Assembly: GCA_037783545.1 (NCBI GenBank)
Contig: JBBELK010000095.1
Coordinates: 1,245,001 to 1,309,000 of the forward strand
DNA from: Henricia sp. BOLD:AAB3569
Taxonomy: Eukaryota; Echinodermata; Asteroidea; Spinulosida; Echinasteridae
DNA: 64,000 nucleotides
Direction: 5' to 3'
Shown here: positions 27,801 through 32,811 of the stretch, one piece after another
Layout: each line of letters opens with the position of its first letter
How positions within the stretch are numbered: the stretch's first letter is position 1
Notes under the pieces: generated by a model
The model's database searches: none
What the model was told of the DNA's origin: nothing
What the model saw: the letters and a program-made list of their open reading frames with translations, nothing else
Program-made: the position numbers and the translations under genes

Positions 27801-30800
27801 TGGCCAGAAGAGGGCTTCACGAGCTCGTTGCTTGCATTTGACGATGCCAAGGTGCGATGCGTGGATTTGTGACAGCATGTCAGCTCTCATGCTTGCTGGT
27901 ACAACAATTCGCATGCCCTTGTAGACAATACCGTCTGCAACTGACAGTTCGTCCCTCGAGGTCCAGAATTGTCGGATGGAGTGAGGAGTTTCCTCCTTCG
28001 TATCAGGCCATCCCTTGAGGATCATGGAATGCAGCTCGTTAAGCTTATCCGCTGTGCATTTCTGGAACTGTGTATATCGTACTGGCATCACGGCAATGAA
28101 GTCAGTCATGTTTATTACCACTGGCTTCATGTCTGGCTCAGATTCTGGTAGATTTGCACGGCTGAGTGCATCTCCTATCGGTATCTCTCGCCCTGGCTTG
28201 TACGTCACGTTCAAGTCGTAGGGTTGGAGTCTGAGTAGCATCGCTTGCAGTCTCATCGGTGCTGCAAGAAGTGGTTTGCTGTAGATGGCTTGGAGTGGCT
28301 TGTGATCACTTTCCACTGTTACTTCTTTGCCAAAGATGTAGTGGTGAAACTTCTTACAGCAATGTACTATGGCCAACATCTCCTTTTCTATCTGGGCGTA
28401 CCGCTGTTCTGTTTTCGTCAGGGCTCTGGAGGTGTACGCTATGGGTCTACCATCTTGAAGGAGAACGCCTCCAAGAGCAAAGCTGCTGGCGTCACACTGA
28501 ATTGTGACGTGCTTGCGTACATCGTAGTAGGCGAGTACAGGTGTGCTGCTACACATGTCAATGAGCTTGTTAAAACTCTGCTGTTGCGGCTTGTCCCAGT
28601 GGAATTCTATATCTTTGCTTGTGACCTCTCGTAGTGGGGCGTCGATAGCGCTCAGGTTCGGCATGAACTTAGCCAGGTACTGTACCATTCCAAGAAACCT
28701 TCGGATGTCTTCTTTGGATTTAGGGGTTGGTAGTTCTCTGAGTGCTCTCACTTTATCAGGGTCGGGCTCAAGACCATTCTGTGTTAGCAAGTGTCCAACG
28801 TACTTCACTTTCCGCTGTTTGACTTGACACTTGTCAAAGTTTAGCTTGAGGTTCCACTCTGTTGCTCGCTTGACGACTTCCTTCATGATCTTGTCATGGT
28901 GTGCTTCGTCTCTGCCAGCAACTAGTATGTCGTCCATCACTGCACGAGTGCCTTCTATGCCTTCGAGCATGGTGTCCATTATGCGTTGGAAAATCTCTGG
29001 CGCGCTTTTGATGCCGAATGGGAGTCTCAGCCATCTGTAGCGTCCAACTGGCGTGTTGAATGTTGTCAACAGGCTGGACTCGTAGTCGAGTTTGATTTGA
29101 AGAAATCCCGATTTGGCATCAATGACGGAGAATACTTTGGTGTTTGGAACCGCCGCTACTATCTCTTCAACTGTCGGGATGGGGTAGTACTCCCTTCGAA
29201 TGGCTTTGTTCAGATCCTTCGGGTCTGAGCATATTCTTATTTTACCATTCTTGACCACCGTCACCATTGAGCTGACCCAGTCTGTGGGCTCTGTGATTTT
29301 GGTGATGTGGCCATCTCGCTCCATTTCTGCAAGCTTGCCGATAATTTTCTCTCTCAGCGCCTGTGGTTGTCTCCTTGGGCCGTGTACTACCGGTGTGACT
29401 GTCGGGTCTATTTTCAGTGAGTACGTGCCTGGGAGTGTGCCAGTTGTTTTCTTCAGCTCTGGATATTTGTCTATGCTGAAGATTCTGTGGATCAGTTGAA
29501 GCTGTTGGCTAGCTGTTCCAGACAAGAGTGGCGGTTTCTTGTTGGAATTGACAATGTAGTACAGAACATCGACTGACTGGTTCTTGTACTGCGTTGTCAT
29601 CGTCACGCATCCTTTTATATCAAGGGGGTGACTGGAGTAGGTCTCGAATTTCTGCTTCGTTGGCTTCAACTTATGCTCAGAGCCAAGAGCGATGAAGACG
29701 TTGTATGGCATGATACTCTGGGCTGCGCCAGTGTCTATTTGCATGCGTACAGGTTTGCCAGTTACTTTGACATTCTCGTACCACTCATTGGCATTCGGAT
29801 CTCCAACTGATCTCCATTTGTGACCTCACCCGATGTAGGGTCGTCATCGGATGTGTGGATCTCTGTCTCTTCAACGAGATGTGTTGCCTGGCGTTGGCGG
29901 CATACTGCTGCAAAGTGATGCAATTTGTGACATTTGCTGCATCGTTGGTTTTTAGCTGGGCACTTACTATGTGCTGAGCCATATCCACACTTGTGGCATA
30001 GTTGGTCACTCGACTGGGCACCCTGGTTGTTTTTGGTGTACTTTTGTTGAGCCTTGGCAGCTGGAGAACGTCTGGGTTGAGCCTGTTTTGAATGTCCTCC
30101 TTTGCGTTCATCTGGTTTGGAGGAGTAGCGTTTCTTGATGAAGTGGACTTTCGAGTCCTCTTCCTTGCTGATTATTTTCAGGCTCTCTTGCGACGTCTCA
30201 TGATTTTGCCCGATGCTTATCGCTATGTCCAAGGTCAGGTCATCACCCTTGTCTAGACACTTTTCTCGGACTTTAGAATGCCAGGCATGACATACGATGG
30301 CATCACGGATCATGCGGTCCTCTTCTGTGTAGCCGCAGTCCTTGACTAGAATTTTCAGATCAGTAACAAACGCATCAAACTTTTCTCCATCTTGTTGTTT
30401 TCTGCGATGGAAGTTTACTGTTGCTCTGATCTGGTTTTTCTTTGGTGCCACGTAGCTTTCATATTTAGCACACACTCCCACCAGAGTGTCATTCTCGGCT
30501 GGGGCGCCGTCTAGTGCAGGTGCCCATGTGAAAGTCGCATAGATCTCTCTCCCCTTGTCTCCAATGTATGTCATCAGGTAGTTAACTTTTTCTACTTCTG
30601 ATTTTGAAGAAAGAGGGCCTTTGAATGTGAATTCACTGTGCTGCTTGAAACGCTTCCACTCTTTGTGTAGATCACTGGCAAGCCAGTTCATGCTAGGTTT
30701 GTCTGTCTTTGACATTTTGATGTCTTTTACAGGCCTCCGTAGATTTTACTTTCGCCAAGGATGTGAGTATATGAGCCGAAATTCGATTCAAGTTCGGTGA

Positions 30801-32487
30801 CTTAGGCTCAGTTATGGGTTATTTAACTCTACAGTTATTCCGAATTAGTCGTACGGTTGTCCGTTGCACTATATTGGTGATTTACTGCGAGTTATTGTCC
30901 ACGTTCTGGTCACGAACTTGTGCCAGTCTAGATCTATCGCACCGTGTTGTCTAGCACGTGTGGAAAAGGCTCAATTTTCTGCACGAAAATTTACTGTTAT
31001 TTCTGGCTACTCACGCAATGTCCTTTATACTAGCGACATCAGGAACTTATCTTCATTCCTTTGGCGAGTTTGTCTGGTCCGTTTACCCTTTGAGATTATT
31101 TTAAGGGCTCCTTGATTCTGACACCATGTTATGTACTGACTACGGAGACGAGTGTACGGGAATCAACAGTGTCGTTTATTCAGACACACAGGTCGTAAGT
31201 CAACTGTAACTACGGTGCTCAATACATGACAACGTACACACCTTAATTTTTATCAATTTCACCATCAAATTTACATCGTAAGTAGAACTTCTAGCAATGC
31301 AAGTTTAATGCATGTTTTATTTCTCGACATTTCCACTTTCGGTGGCTAAAACCTGAAGTCCTGCCTGCGCTATGGCGCTCGCGTATAACAGTGTCAAGCA
31401 ACAGACCAGATCTAGCACGTACCATTTTTGTACGAGGGGGGATTTATTTTAGCGCGCCACTGTGCGGTCAGTAAATGGAGGATTCACGTCAAATTACCAC
31501 TAAACGGCTTTTTGTCAAAACGACCCGCGTGGCAACTTTGAGTGAAAAGTCATTTGGAGTGAATCCTCCATTCACTGACCGCACAGTGGCGCGTTAAAAT
31601 AAATCCCCCCTCGTCCAAAAAGAGCGGATAGGTCAACACTAGACTTGTTCTCTGTCCTCATATTTACTTCCCTTCATTGTATTTATACGCGTATGCGACG
31701 AAGGGGAAGTAAATATAAGGACAGAAAACCAGTCTAGCACGTGTTGACTTCTCCGCTCTCGCGCATGCGCATATTTGATTTTGGGCAAATGATCTGTATT
31801 TTATCTCAGAGGGTCTAAGTTTTGCCCCACGATTTCACCGAAACTAGACATCGGATCGATGCGTACTCTTCGGAATATTTTAACATTGGGGTGAGTGCAC
31901 CTATTGAGCAAATATCAGAGCCAAGGGACAAATTTCATTTGCGTGAGTTTGCCACTATGTTCACGGGTCTAAGGCCCCCCTATCTTAGAACATGTAGAAA
32001 TGGATGATCCGTTGATTCCAGATCTTTGTTCAATGTATACGAAATAGATACTTCCAAAACTAATAAAAGTCTATACAAACCCGACAATTTCTTGATCATC
32101 CCAGCCTTTATTCAGACTGGATCCTCGTTCCCATGCTGGCCGTCTCCCGGGTTTGTTCTTCACGGATTCATTTTGAGAAGATCCGTCTATCTTTTGGCGG
32201 CGACGTCTTGGCAACGGTGGCTGGATAATTTGAAATACCTGGTCCTTGTCAACGTCAGGTGGCTTTTCCGGGCTACTCTTTGCAAGCGATATCTTCTGTT
32301 TGTATTTCGAGCCCAATCGAGGATTCTGACCAGATTTTTTGTGAAATAGGCCGACACGAACTTCGTCTGCGTCTTCGTCTGGAGCCGCAACTTGCGTGAA
32401 CAAGTACAAGTGAAGGGCGGAAAGCAGCGAGAATGTAAACAGTACAAGTACAACAGCCGAAAGAATTACACGGGTTTTGAAGCGCAT
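3772..32487 (-). CDS. FAM20: FAM20-like secretory-pathway kinase gene, 3' end off window
   Basis: Seven minus-strand exons join in one frame: 32487-32081, 22205-22005, 14663-14565, 13917-13805, 9011-8831, 6395-6359, 3841-3772 (about 368 codons), ending in a partial codon at a GTAAGT donor. The order of conserved blocks follows FAM20 kinases: an N-terminal membrane anchor, a GGSQVKL strand with the VKPM lysine, the ERHNAEI helix with its glutamate, LGFRRVPP, a cysteine-rich block (CFIGKC, CNNDHPIC) and an LLDLIEQGIFDFF helix just before the expected catalytic loop. FAM20 proteins are Golgi kinases that phosphorylate secreted proteins (FAM20C) or the xylose of proteoglycan linkers (FAM20B). Sequence details lean to the FAM20C side, but the paralogue is not certain. 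Catalytic-loop and metal-binding exons should lie left of the window. Introns are crowded with transposons. Confidence 0.85.
3931..4498. mobile_element. hAT MITE with perfect 8-bp target duplication
   Basis: Ends CAGGGTTGCAGTAGAGTCC and, inverted, CAGGGTTGTAGTCGAGTCC, flanked by identical GTGTGCAC at 3923-3930 and 4499-4506. Subterminal words ACTTGTGA and CACAAG recur. TIR and duplication length are typical of hAT. A related partial copy lies near 39795-39995. It sits in FAM20 sequence upstream (minus sense) of exon 7, in intron 6. Confidence 0.88.
4686..5133. mobile_element. TTAA-type MITE with TTTCGCCCC words, copy 1
   Basis: The left end reads TTAAAGGCAGTACACATG; the right end is its diverged complement (CATGTATACATCTTCAA). 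The middle (4855-5000) is an inverted array of ATTTCGCCCC and GGGGCGAAATGG words. Copies: 21490-21998 and 35429-35928. Confidence 0.75.
5130..5975. mobile_element. Larger TTAA-type element, truncated copy
   Basis: The left end AGAGCTAGTATCCCCCTG and the body (AAAAACCAGAGATGTGCCC, the GAGAGAGAAAAATTAATCG region, 5650-5840) match in reverse the element at 33763-35101. The right end is lost near 5975. This copy lacks the SINE found in the other and so shows the pre-insertion site near 5335-5360. Its 124-aa ORF has no recognisable domain. Confidence 0.65.
6359..6395 (-). CDS. FAM20: FAM20-like exon 6: 37-bp micro-exon
   Basis: A strong acceptor (TTTCTCTCGTATTCTTATGCAG upstream on the minus strand) and a GTTTGT donor bound 37 bp. 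With the phase set by exon 5 it reads WKGRNICVDYLK and closes in phase 0, as exon 7 requires. The W...C...V..K pattern fits the segment before the LLDL helix in FAM20 proteins. In the other two frames it meets a stop or breaks the downstream frame. Confidence 0.7.
6466..6655 (+). mobile_element. Diverged tRNA-derived SINE, 3' truncated
   Basis: Starts GGTACCGTGGCCGAGTGG, a tRNA A-box-like head shared with the SINEs at 34540, 37724 and 44363, and continues with the family body (GAGCAAGGCACTTAACCAC, TAGTGTGTTG). The MITE at 6656 replaces the rest. Confidence 0.6.
6656..7135. mobile_element. MITE family with AATGCATAGTTCCGA ends, copy a
   Basis: Inverted ends AATGCATAGTTCCGA/TCGGAACTATGCATT. 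The subterminal part holds GGGACTTTCAACGGAAAGC and CTAGCTCTGTTGTGATTGG. Copies b (24835-25278, opposite orientation) and c (40670-41075) share the whole sequence. Confidence 0.8.
7216..7639. mobile_element. Fully palindromic MITE, GAGTCTTTCCACGG ends, copy a
   Basis: A ~420-bp palindrome: GAGTCTTTCCATGGTAAAGG to its complement, with GGGGGCATTTTGGCAACACAG and ACAACATGCCTTTCTAAAAA in both arms and CCGGGACGG/CCGTCCCGG at the centre. Copies: 14084-14392 (shortened) and 36346-36794. Confidence 0.85.
7640..8104. other. No gene seen; GTACTC-rich patch
   Basis: Around 7720-7835 the words TAGTACTCGTACTC and ACTCACGAAAATGTAC recur, perhaps one end of another word-filled MITE. The remainder is AT-rich with no exon-like signal. 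Confidence 0.35.
8105..8693 (+). pseudogene. 3' end of an L2/CR1-like LINE
   Basis: The frame at 8151-8420 contains HITPVLKGLHWLPVNKRLEF and YKIINGIAPNYL, the C-terminal segment of L2/CR1-type LINE polyproteins. After a frameshift near 8410 the ending continues (FAINAPRLWNRL, FKTNLKTHLFKQ) to 8564. The 3'UTR GTACAGCGCTTTGTGATG and an ATT microsatellite tail (8673-8692) are typical. This is a 5'-truncated dead copy in FAM20 intron 5. Confidence 0.85.
8831..9011 (-). CDS. FAM20: FAM20-like exon 5: cysteine-rich block
   Basis: Acceptor TTTCCTAG, donor AAAGT|GTGAGT, 181 bp (2 + 59 codons + 2). It encodes CFIGKCAPWFCNNDHPIC, corresponding to the disulfide-bonded insert of FAM20 kinases, then FLPSNEGG and YPWSQ. 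Reading past the donor meets a stop at once, which supports the splice. Confidence 0.87.
9012..9784. other. FAM20 intron 4 sequence, no exon seen
   Basis: A 20-bp word, AGGATTTATACGATGAAACT, occurs twice (about 9358 and 9452). ORFs here are short and on the strand opposite to the gene. No splice-bounded segment with FAM20 similarity was found. Confidence 0.4.
9785..11975. repeat. First unit of a ~2-kb tandem duplication
   Basis: The order of sequence here (SINE-body fragment AACAACAGCTTTACCATACATC, then CGTTTTGCCGGTCTTGG, CGCCAATTTCGGACCGCCC, GATGGCAATTGT, and CAAGACATGAAGTCATGC at the end) is repeated in the same order at 12300-13800. The unit contains a complete TTAA-flanked MITE (10998-11891). 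Confidence 0.75.
10998..11891. mobile_element. TTAA-flanked ~0.9-kb element, complete copy
   Basis: TTAA on both sides; ends AAGGTACATACCGGCCTACTG and, inverted, AAAGGGACATATCGGCTTTG. Internal hairpin ATCCGAACCAGAAATCTGG at about 11706. The same family is seen at 15726-15903, 19045-19570, 59955-60744 (inverted) and 63748-64000. TTAA duplications suggest piggyBac or Kolobok mobilisation. No transposase ORF. Confidence 0.75.
12300..13800. repeat. Second unit of the tandem duplication
   Basis: Parallel to 9785-11975 but without the stretch matching about 10935-11510, so it lacks the left part of the TTAA element. It has a local extra copy of GGTCTTGGCGGGGTGTCGGT (12610 and 12667). It ends directly at FAM20 exon 4 (13805). 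Confidence 0.7.
13805..13917 (-). CDS. FAM20: FAM20-like exon 4: LGFRRVPP block
   Basis: Acceptor TTTGATTTCAG, donor AAAG|GTCAGA, 113 bp (1 + 37 codons + 1). It encodes VLGFRRVPPCVGRVINLTQE and a polar tail ending LLKTFFKK, a hallmark stretch of FAM20 kinases. Confidence 0.88.
14084..14392. mobile_element. Palindromic MITE, GAGTCTTTCCACGG family, copy b
   Basis: Same ends as 7216-7639 but the left arm is shortened internally: the sequence passes from GAGAAAATAC straight to the CGTAACCGGGACGG centre. Confidence 0.8.
14565..14663 (-). CDS. FAM20: FAM20-like exon 3: ERHNAEI helix
   Basis: Acceptor TCTTTTCAG, donor CAA|GTGAGC, 99 bp (1 + 32 codons + 2). It encodes a linker, then ERHNAEIAGFHLDK, the conserved FAM20 segment whose glutamate positions the ATP and metal. 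An earlier GT at 14580 would break the phase with exon 4 and was rejected. Confidence 0.88.
14890..15295. mobile_element. Probable MITE filled with GGCCAGTTGG words
   Basis: CAACTGGCC, GGCCAGTTGG and near variants recur at 14930-14995 and 15188-15265. Candidate ends GGGCAGTGTTTGCC and GGCAAACACTG-like CGAACACTGATAAGG are weak. Confidence 0.45.
15726..15903 (+). mobile_element. Fragment of the TTAA ~0.9-kb family
   Basis: Begins TTAAAGGAACACACCGGC and runs to TACGCTTTACCAGCC. It is nearly identical to 63748-63918. Confidence 0.75.
16541..16710. mobile_element. 170-bp MITE, ATAGACTGCCGAAGTG ends
   Basis: Perfect 16-bp inverted ends ATAGACTGCCGAAGTG, then internal inverted GTTGCCATGG/CCTAGGCAAC words. 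A worn relative is at 2940-3105. It interrupts one arm of the fold-back element. Confidence 0.75.
17172..17865. mobile_element. MITE filled with AACGTTC words
   Basis: Inverted ends CCCAGCTAACACATAACGT and CCCAGCTAAGCAAATAACGT. More than twenty AACGTTC/GAACGTT words crowd 17190-17465, with GTCGAGGGGACGTT repeated three times. No ORF. Confidence 0.75.
17870..18140. repeat. GC-rich GCCCAGCC low-complexity repeat
   Basis: Irregular repeats of AGCCCAGCCC and AAGCCAGCC. The 108-aa minus-strand reading of this stretch is a translation of low complexity, not a gene. Confidence 0.7.
19045..19570 (+). mobile_element. Internal part of the TTAA ~0.9-kb family
   Basis: GTGTTTGTAAATAAAGGTGG, GATATGGGTCGACACGTG and the ACCAGAAATCAGGTTCGG block match 63930-64000 and 11700-11830. 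Confidence 0.6.
20025..20192. mobile_element. MITE end with GGGGTCCAAAAGTGTGACA
   Basis: From ACTTTCCATCTCAAAGAG to ACACTTTTGGACCCCTAA and TATAGAAAGACCCTA. It matches in reverse 38523-38760, and its terminal word also bounds 25490-25948. Confidence 0.65.
20193..21254. other. FAM20 intron 2, no gene seen
   Basis: AT-rich. A stretch near 21110-21190 (CAAATTTCCCGTTTTCTTCC, ATTTTGGGGAGG) is a reversed diverged copy of 10690-10770 from the tandem-duplicated region. Nothing exon-like. Confidence 0.4.
21255..21388. repeat. Inverted repeat, 28-bp arms
   Basis: CGAGTTCGGGCGGTCTGTTC pairs with its complement ending at 21388 (GACCACCCGAACTCG). Probably a short MITE. Confidence 0.65.
21490..21998. mobile_element. 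TTAA-type GCGAAATGG MITE, copy at FAM20 exon 2
   Basis: Same sequence as 4686-5133 (TTCACAGATTTACGCCC, GCGAAATGGCTCAGGGCG, GGTTGGTTTTAATCATGC). The right end TATACTATCTTTAA finishes at 21998, four bases before the exon 2 donor GT (22003-22004). The left TIR is worn. Confidence 0.75.
22005..22205 (-). CDS. FAM20: FAM20-like exon 2: N-lobe with the ATP-site lysine
   Basis: Acceptor GCAAACAG and donor AG|GTTTGTC bound 201 bp (1 + 66 codons + 2). The translation holds PWQQFHHDI, then GGSQVKLDFRLADGN and RAIVKPMR. This matches the N-lobe block of FAM20 kinases in which the lysine of the KPM strand contacts ATP. A TTAA-bounded MITE ends only five bases downstream of the donor GT dinucleotide. Confidence 0.85.
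22487..22625. repeat. Hairpin with GGTGATCTCGA arms
   Basis: TCATGGTTAA...GGTGATCTCGACTCGG pairs with CGAGATCACTGAGG...TTAACCATGCCC. The inner part repeats TGCCCCTCGGCTTCTGCC. Short MITE or fold-back. Confidence 0.55.
22640..24834. other. FAM20 intron 1, GC-rich patch at 23750-23890
   Basis: No exon with recognisable similarity. On the minus strand an ATG near 23826 opens a ~30-codon frame rich in Arg/Leu/Ala without acidic residues until an Asp (MSPLSLLVRAARRG), resembling a mitochondrial presequence in a CpG-rich context. No matching second exon was found, so it is not called as a gene. At 24345-24375 TTTCTCATCAGGA repeats, and 24410-24490 is C/G-rich. Confidence 0.3.
24835..25278. mobile_element. 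AATGCATAGTTCCGA MITE, copy b (inverted)
   Basis: Reads in reverse to copies at 6656 and 40670. CTAGCTCTGTTGTGATTGG-type and GGGCGGGGTTAACTGGGC ends are preserved. Confidence 0.8.
25490..25948. mobile_element. MITE with ATGGGTAATTCCC ends inside a repeat
   Basis: ~30-bp inverted ends ATGGGTAATTCCCAAAATTA. It interrupts a dispersed repeat whose uninterrupted copy is at 47330-47610 (reverse), so the insertion point is visible. Confidence 0.75.
26145..26249 (-). repeat. 3' LTR of the Gypsy element
   Basis: Identical to the 5' LTR. The minus-strand sequence just upstream is the purine tract at 26250-26266. Confidence 0.92.
26250..26266 (-). promoter_or_regulatory. Polypurine tract
   Basis: Minus strand AAAGAAAGAAAAGGAGA directly before the 3' LTR, all purine: the plus-strand DNA synthesis primer. 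Confidence 0.85.
26724..29744 (-). CDS. Gypsy Pol: protease, RT, RNase H, integrase
   Basis: The frame is 1006 residues from the first Met and stays open upstream into gag. Order: aspartic protease (QIDTGAAQS at the start), RT (~120-330, FSVIDAKSGF and VMDD in the catalytic box), RNase H (~410-530, CDASSFALG), an HHCC-type zinc finger (~640-690), integrase core (CDIFDF, RTDNGPQYSS, NGEAERAVQ giving the D,D,E set) and a C-terminal GPY/F-like module (~890-940). Pol is in the -1 frame relative to gag, so a -1 ribosomal shift or equivalent is expected. No stop or frameshift is seen inside pol. Confidence 0.93.
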   Translation of the reverse strand: MQIDTGAAQSIMPYNVFIALGSEHKLKPTKQKFETYSSHPLDIKGCVTMTTQYKNQSVDVLYYIVNSNKKPPLLSGTASQQLQLIHRIFSIDKYPELKKTTGTLPGTYSLKIDPTVTPVVHGPRRQPQALREKIIGKLAEMERDGHITKITEPTDWVSSMVTVVKNGKIRICSDPKDLNKAIRREYYPIPTVEEIVAAVPNTKVFSVIDAKSGFLQIKLDYESSLLTTFNTPVGRYRWLRLPFGIKSAPEIFQRIMDTMLEGIEGTRAVMDDILVAGRDEAHHDKIMKEVVKRATEWNLKLNFDKCQVKQRKVKYVGHLLTQNGLEPDPDKVRALRELPTPKSKEDIRRFLGMVQYLAKFMPNLSAIDAPLREVTSKDIEFHWDKPQQQSFNKLIDMCSSTPVLAYYDVRKHVTIQCDASSFALGGVLLQDGRPIAYTSRALTKTEQRYAQIEKEMLAIVHCCKKFHHYIFGKEVTVESDHKPLQAIYSKPLLAAPMRLQAMLLRLQPYDLNVTYKPGREIPIGDALSRANLPESEPDMKPVVINMTDFIAVMPVRYTQFQKCTADKLNELHSMILKGWPDTKEETPHSIRQFWTSRDELSVADGIVYKGMRIVVPASMRADMLSQIHASHLGIVKCKQRAREALFWPGMSEQITNLVQDCHLCNSNQNRQHSEPLKPTKLPDLPWSELACDIFDFERQQYIVTVDYFSKFIEVDKLPDMSSTSVIDALKAQFSRHGIPEKLRTDNGPQYSSSEFNNFSKDYEIQHITSSPYHPQSNGEAERAVQTVKRLWKKCPDRHLALLDYRTTPLASCNLSPAQLLMGRRPRNKLPTAKSLLQPKLYSTPEVKRHLNNDKTKQQFYYDKKAGQNLPPLISGDPVRMVPLPGSNRWLPATVVDHHSTPRSYVVEHNGRKYRRNRRHLRLATHEANKPLHRNTANFDRATLPVTTPVATPAKTPAAKPMEEHRTSTPKPMPKPPEPTTEASIATPPTYVTRSGRVSKPPTRLDL
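29762..30715 (-). CDS. Gypsy Gag (capsid and nucleocapsid)
   Basis: 317 residues. The capsid part has a retrotransposon-gag pattern (FTFKGPL, YLMTYIGDKGREIY, FVTDLKILVKDCGY). A basic stretch follows, then a CCHC-like zinc knuckle (CHKCGYGSAHSKC) and a second cysteine/histidine cluster (CSKCHKLHHFAAVC). Gag forms the cytoplasmic particle and binds the RNA. The stop overlaps the open pol frame. Confidence 0.9.
   Translation of the reverse strand: MSKTDKPSMNWLASDLHKEWKRFKQHSEFTFKGPLSSKSEVEKVNYLMTYIGDKGREIYATFTWAPALDGAPAENDTLVGVCAKYESYVAPKKNQIRATVNFHRRKQQDGEKFDAFVTDLKILVKDCGYTEEDRMIRDAIVCHAWHSKVREKCLDKGDDLTLDIAISIGQNHETSQESLKIISKEEDSKVHFIKKRYSSKPDERKGGHSKQAQPRRSPAAKAQQKYTKNNQGAQSSDQLCHKCGYGSAHSKCPAKNQRCSKCHKLHHFAAVCRQRQATHLVEETEIHTSDDDPTSGEVTNGDQLEIRMPMSGTRMSK
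31111..31126 (-). promoter_or_regulatory. Primer-binding site, tRNA-Leu-like
   Basis: Immediately inside the 5' LTR, minus strand TGGTGTCAGAA. Its complement TTCTGACACCA fits the CCA-bearing 3' end of metazoan tRNA-Leu. Confidence 0.75.
31127..31231 (-). repeat. 5' LTR of the Gypsy element
   Basis: On the minus strand it starts TGTCATG and ends CATAACA, imperfect inverted ends with TG/CA. It is identical over 105 bp to 26145-26249. Confidence 0.92.
31434..31612. repeat. Inverted repeat with ~55-bp arms
   Basis: GAGGGGGGATTTATTTTAGC...GTCAGTAAATGGAGGATTCAC pairs almost perfectly with its complement at 31557-31612. MITE-like hairpin close to FAM20 exon 1. Confidence 0.75.
31622..31760. repeat. 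Second hairpin, GAGCGGAKARGTCAACAC arms
   Basis: GTCAACACTAGACT...TCTGTCCTCATATTTACTTCCC pairs with GGGAAGTAAATATAAGGACAG...AGTCTAGCACGTGTTGAC. It lies nine bases from the previous hairpin. Confidence 0.7.
32081..32487 (-). CDS. FAM20: FAM20-like exon 1: start and membrane anchor
   Basis: The start ATG at 32487 opens a protein with basic MRFKTR followed by a hydrophobic stretch (residues ~7-31), a type II signal anchor as in Golgi kinases. A charged low-complexity stem with one NES glycosylation sequon follows. The exon ends ...ATT GTC GG before GTTTGT, leaving two bases of a codon, exactly what exon 2 (starting with one base) needs. The frame stays open only to 32071 past this donor. A second possible donor, CAG|GTATTT near 32237, is in the wrong phase for exon 2. 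An out-of-frame upstream ATG at 32518 overlaps the start. The assignment to this gene rests on phase, position and architecture, not on conserved sequence. Confidence 0.6.
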
Positions 32488-32811
32488 AGCGGGCTGTTCC
32501 GTTCACACGCTGTTTCATGTTACCATAAAAATCACTGACGGGAAAACAGCTCTAGGCCTAAATAAAATTTCCAACTTTTTCCTCATGATTGTTTCTAATA
32601 ACGAGTTCGATCTCAGCTCATACTAGCTCTCGCACACGGCCCAACAAATTCTGCTGATAGTGCAGTGTGCTTGCGGCATAAAATCATAAATGTGGCCTAC
32701 TGCTGATGAGGGCGCTCTTTAAAATCCACATGCACGAATACGAATGGGTAGATTTTTGTGGGAGCGGATAGGGGCGGGGCGAGTTACCAACTCTTACAAC
32801 TTGCACACGTA

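Larger units (their letters stand above)
26145..31231 (-). mobile_element. Intact Ty3/Gypsy (Mag/K02A2.6-like) retrotransposon
   Basis: Two identical 105-bp LTRs bound a 5.09-kb element read on the minus strand. ACGTA at 26140-26144 and 31232-31236 is the 5-bp target duplication. Primer-binding site, polypurine tract, gag and pol are all in place and the two long frames are open, with no env. LTR identity and open frames imply a recent, possibly active copy. Very short LTRs and the K02A2.6-type pol suggest the Mag-related lineage. It lies in FAM20 intron 1 in the same orientation as the gene, so its polyadenylation signal could truncate host transcripts. Confidence 0.93.
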
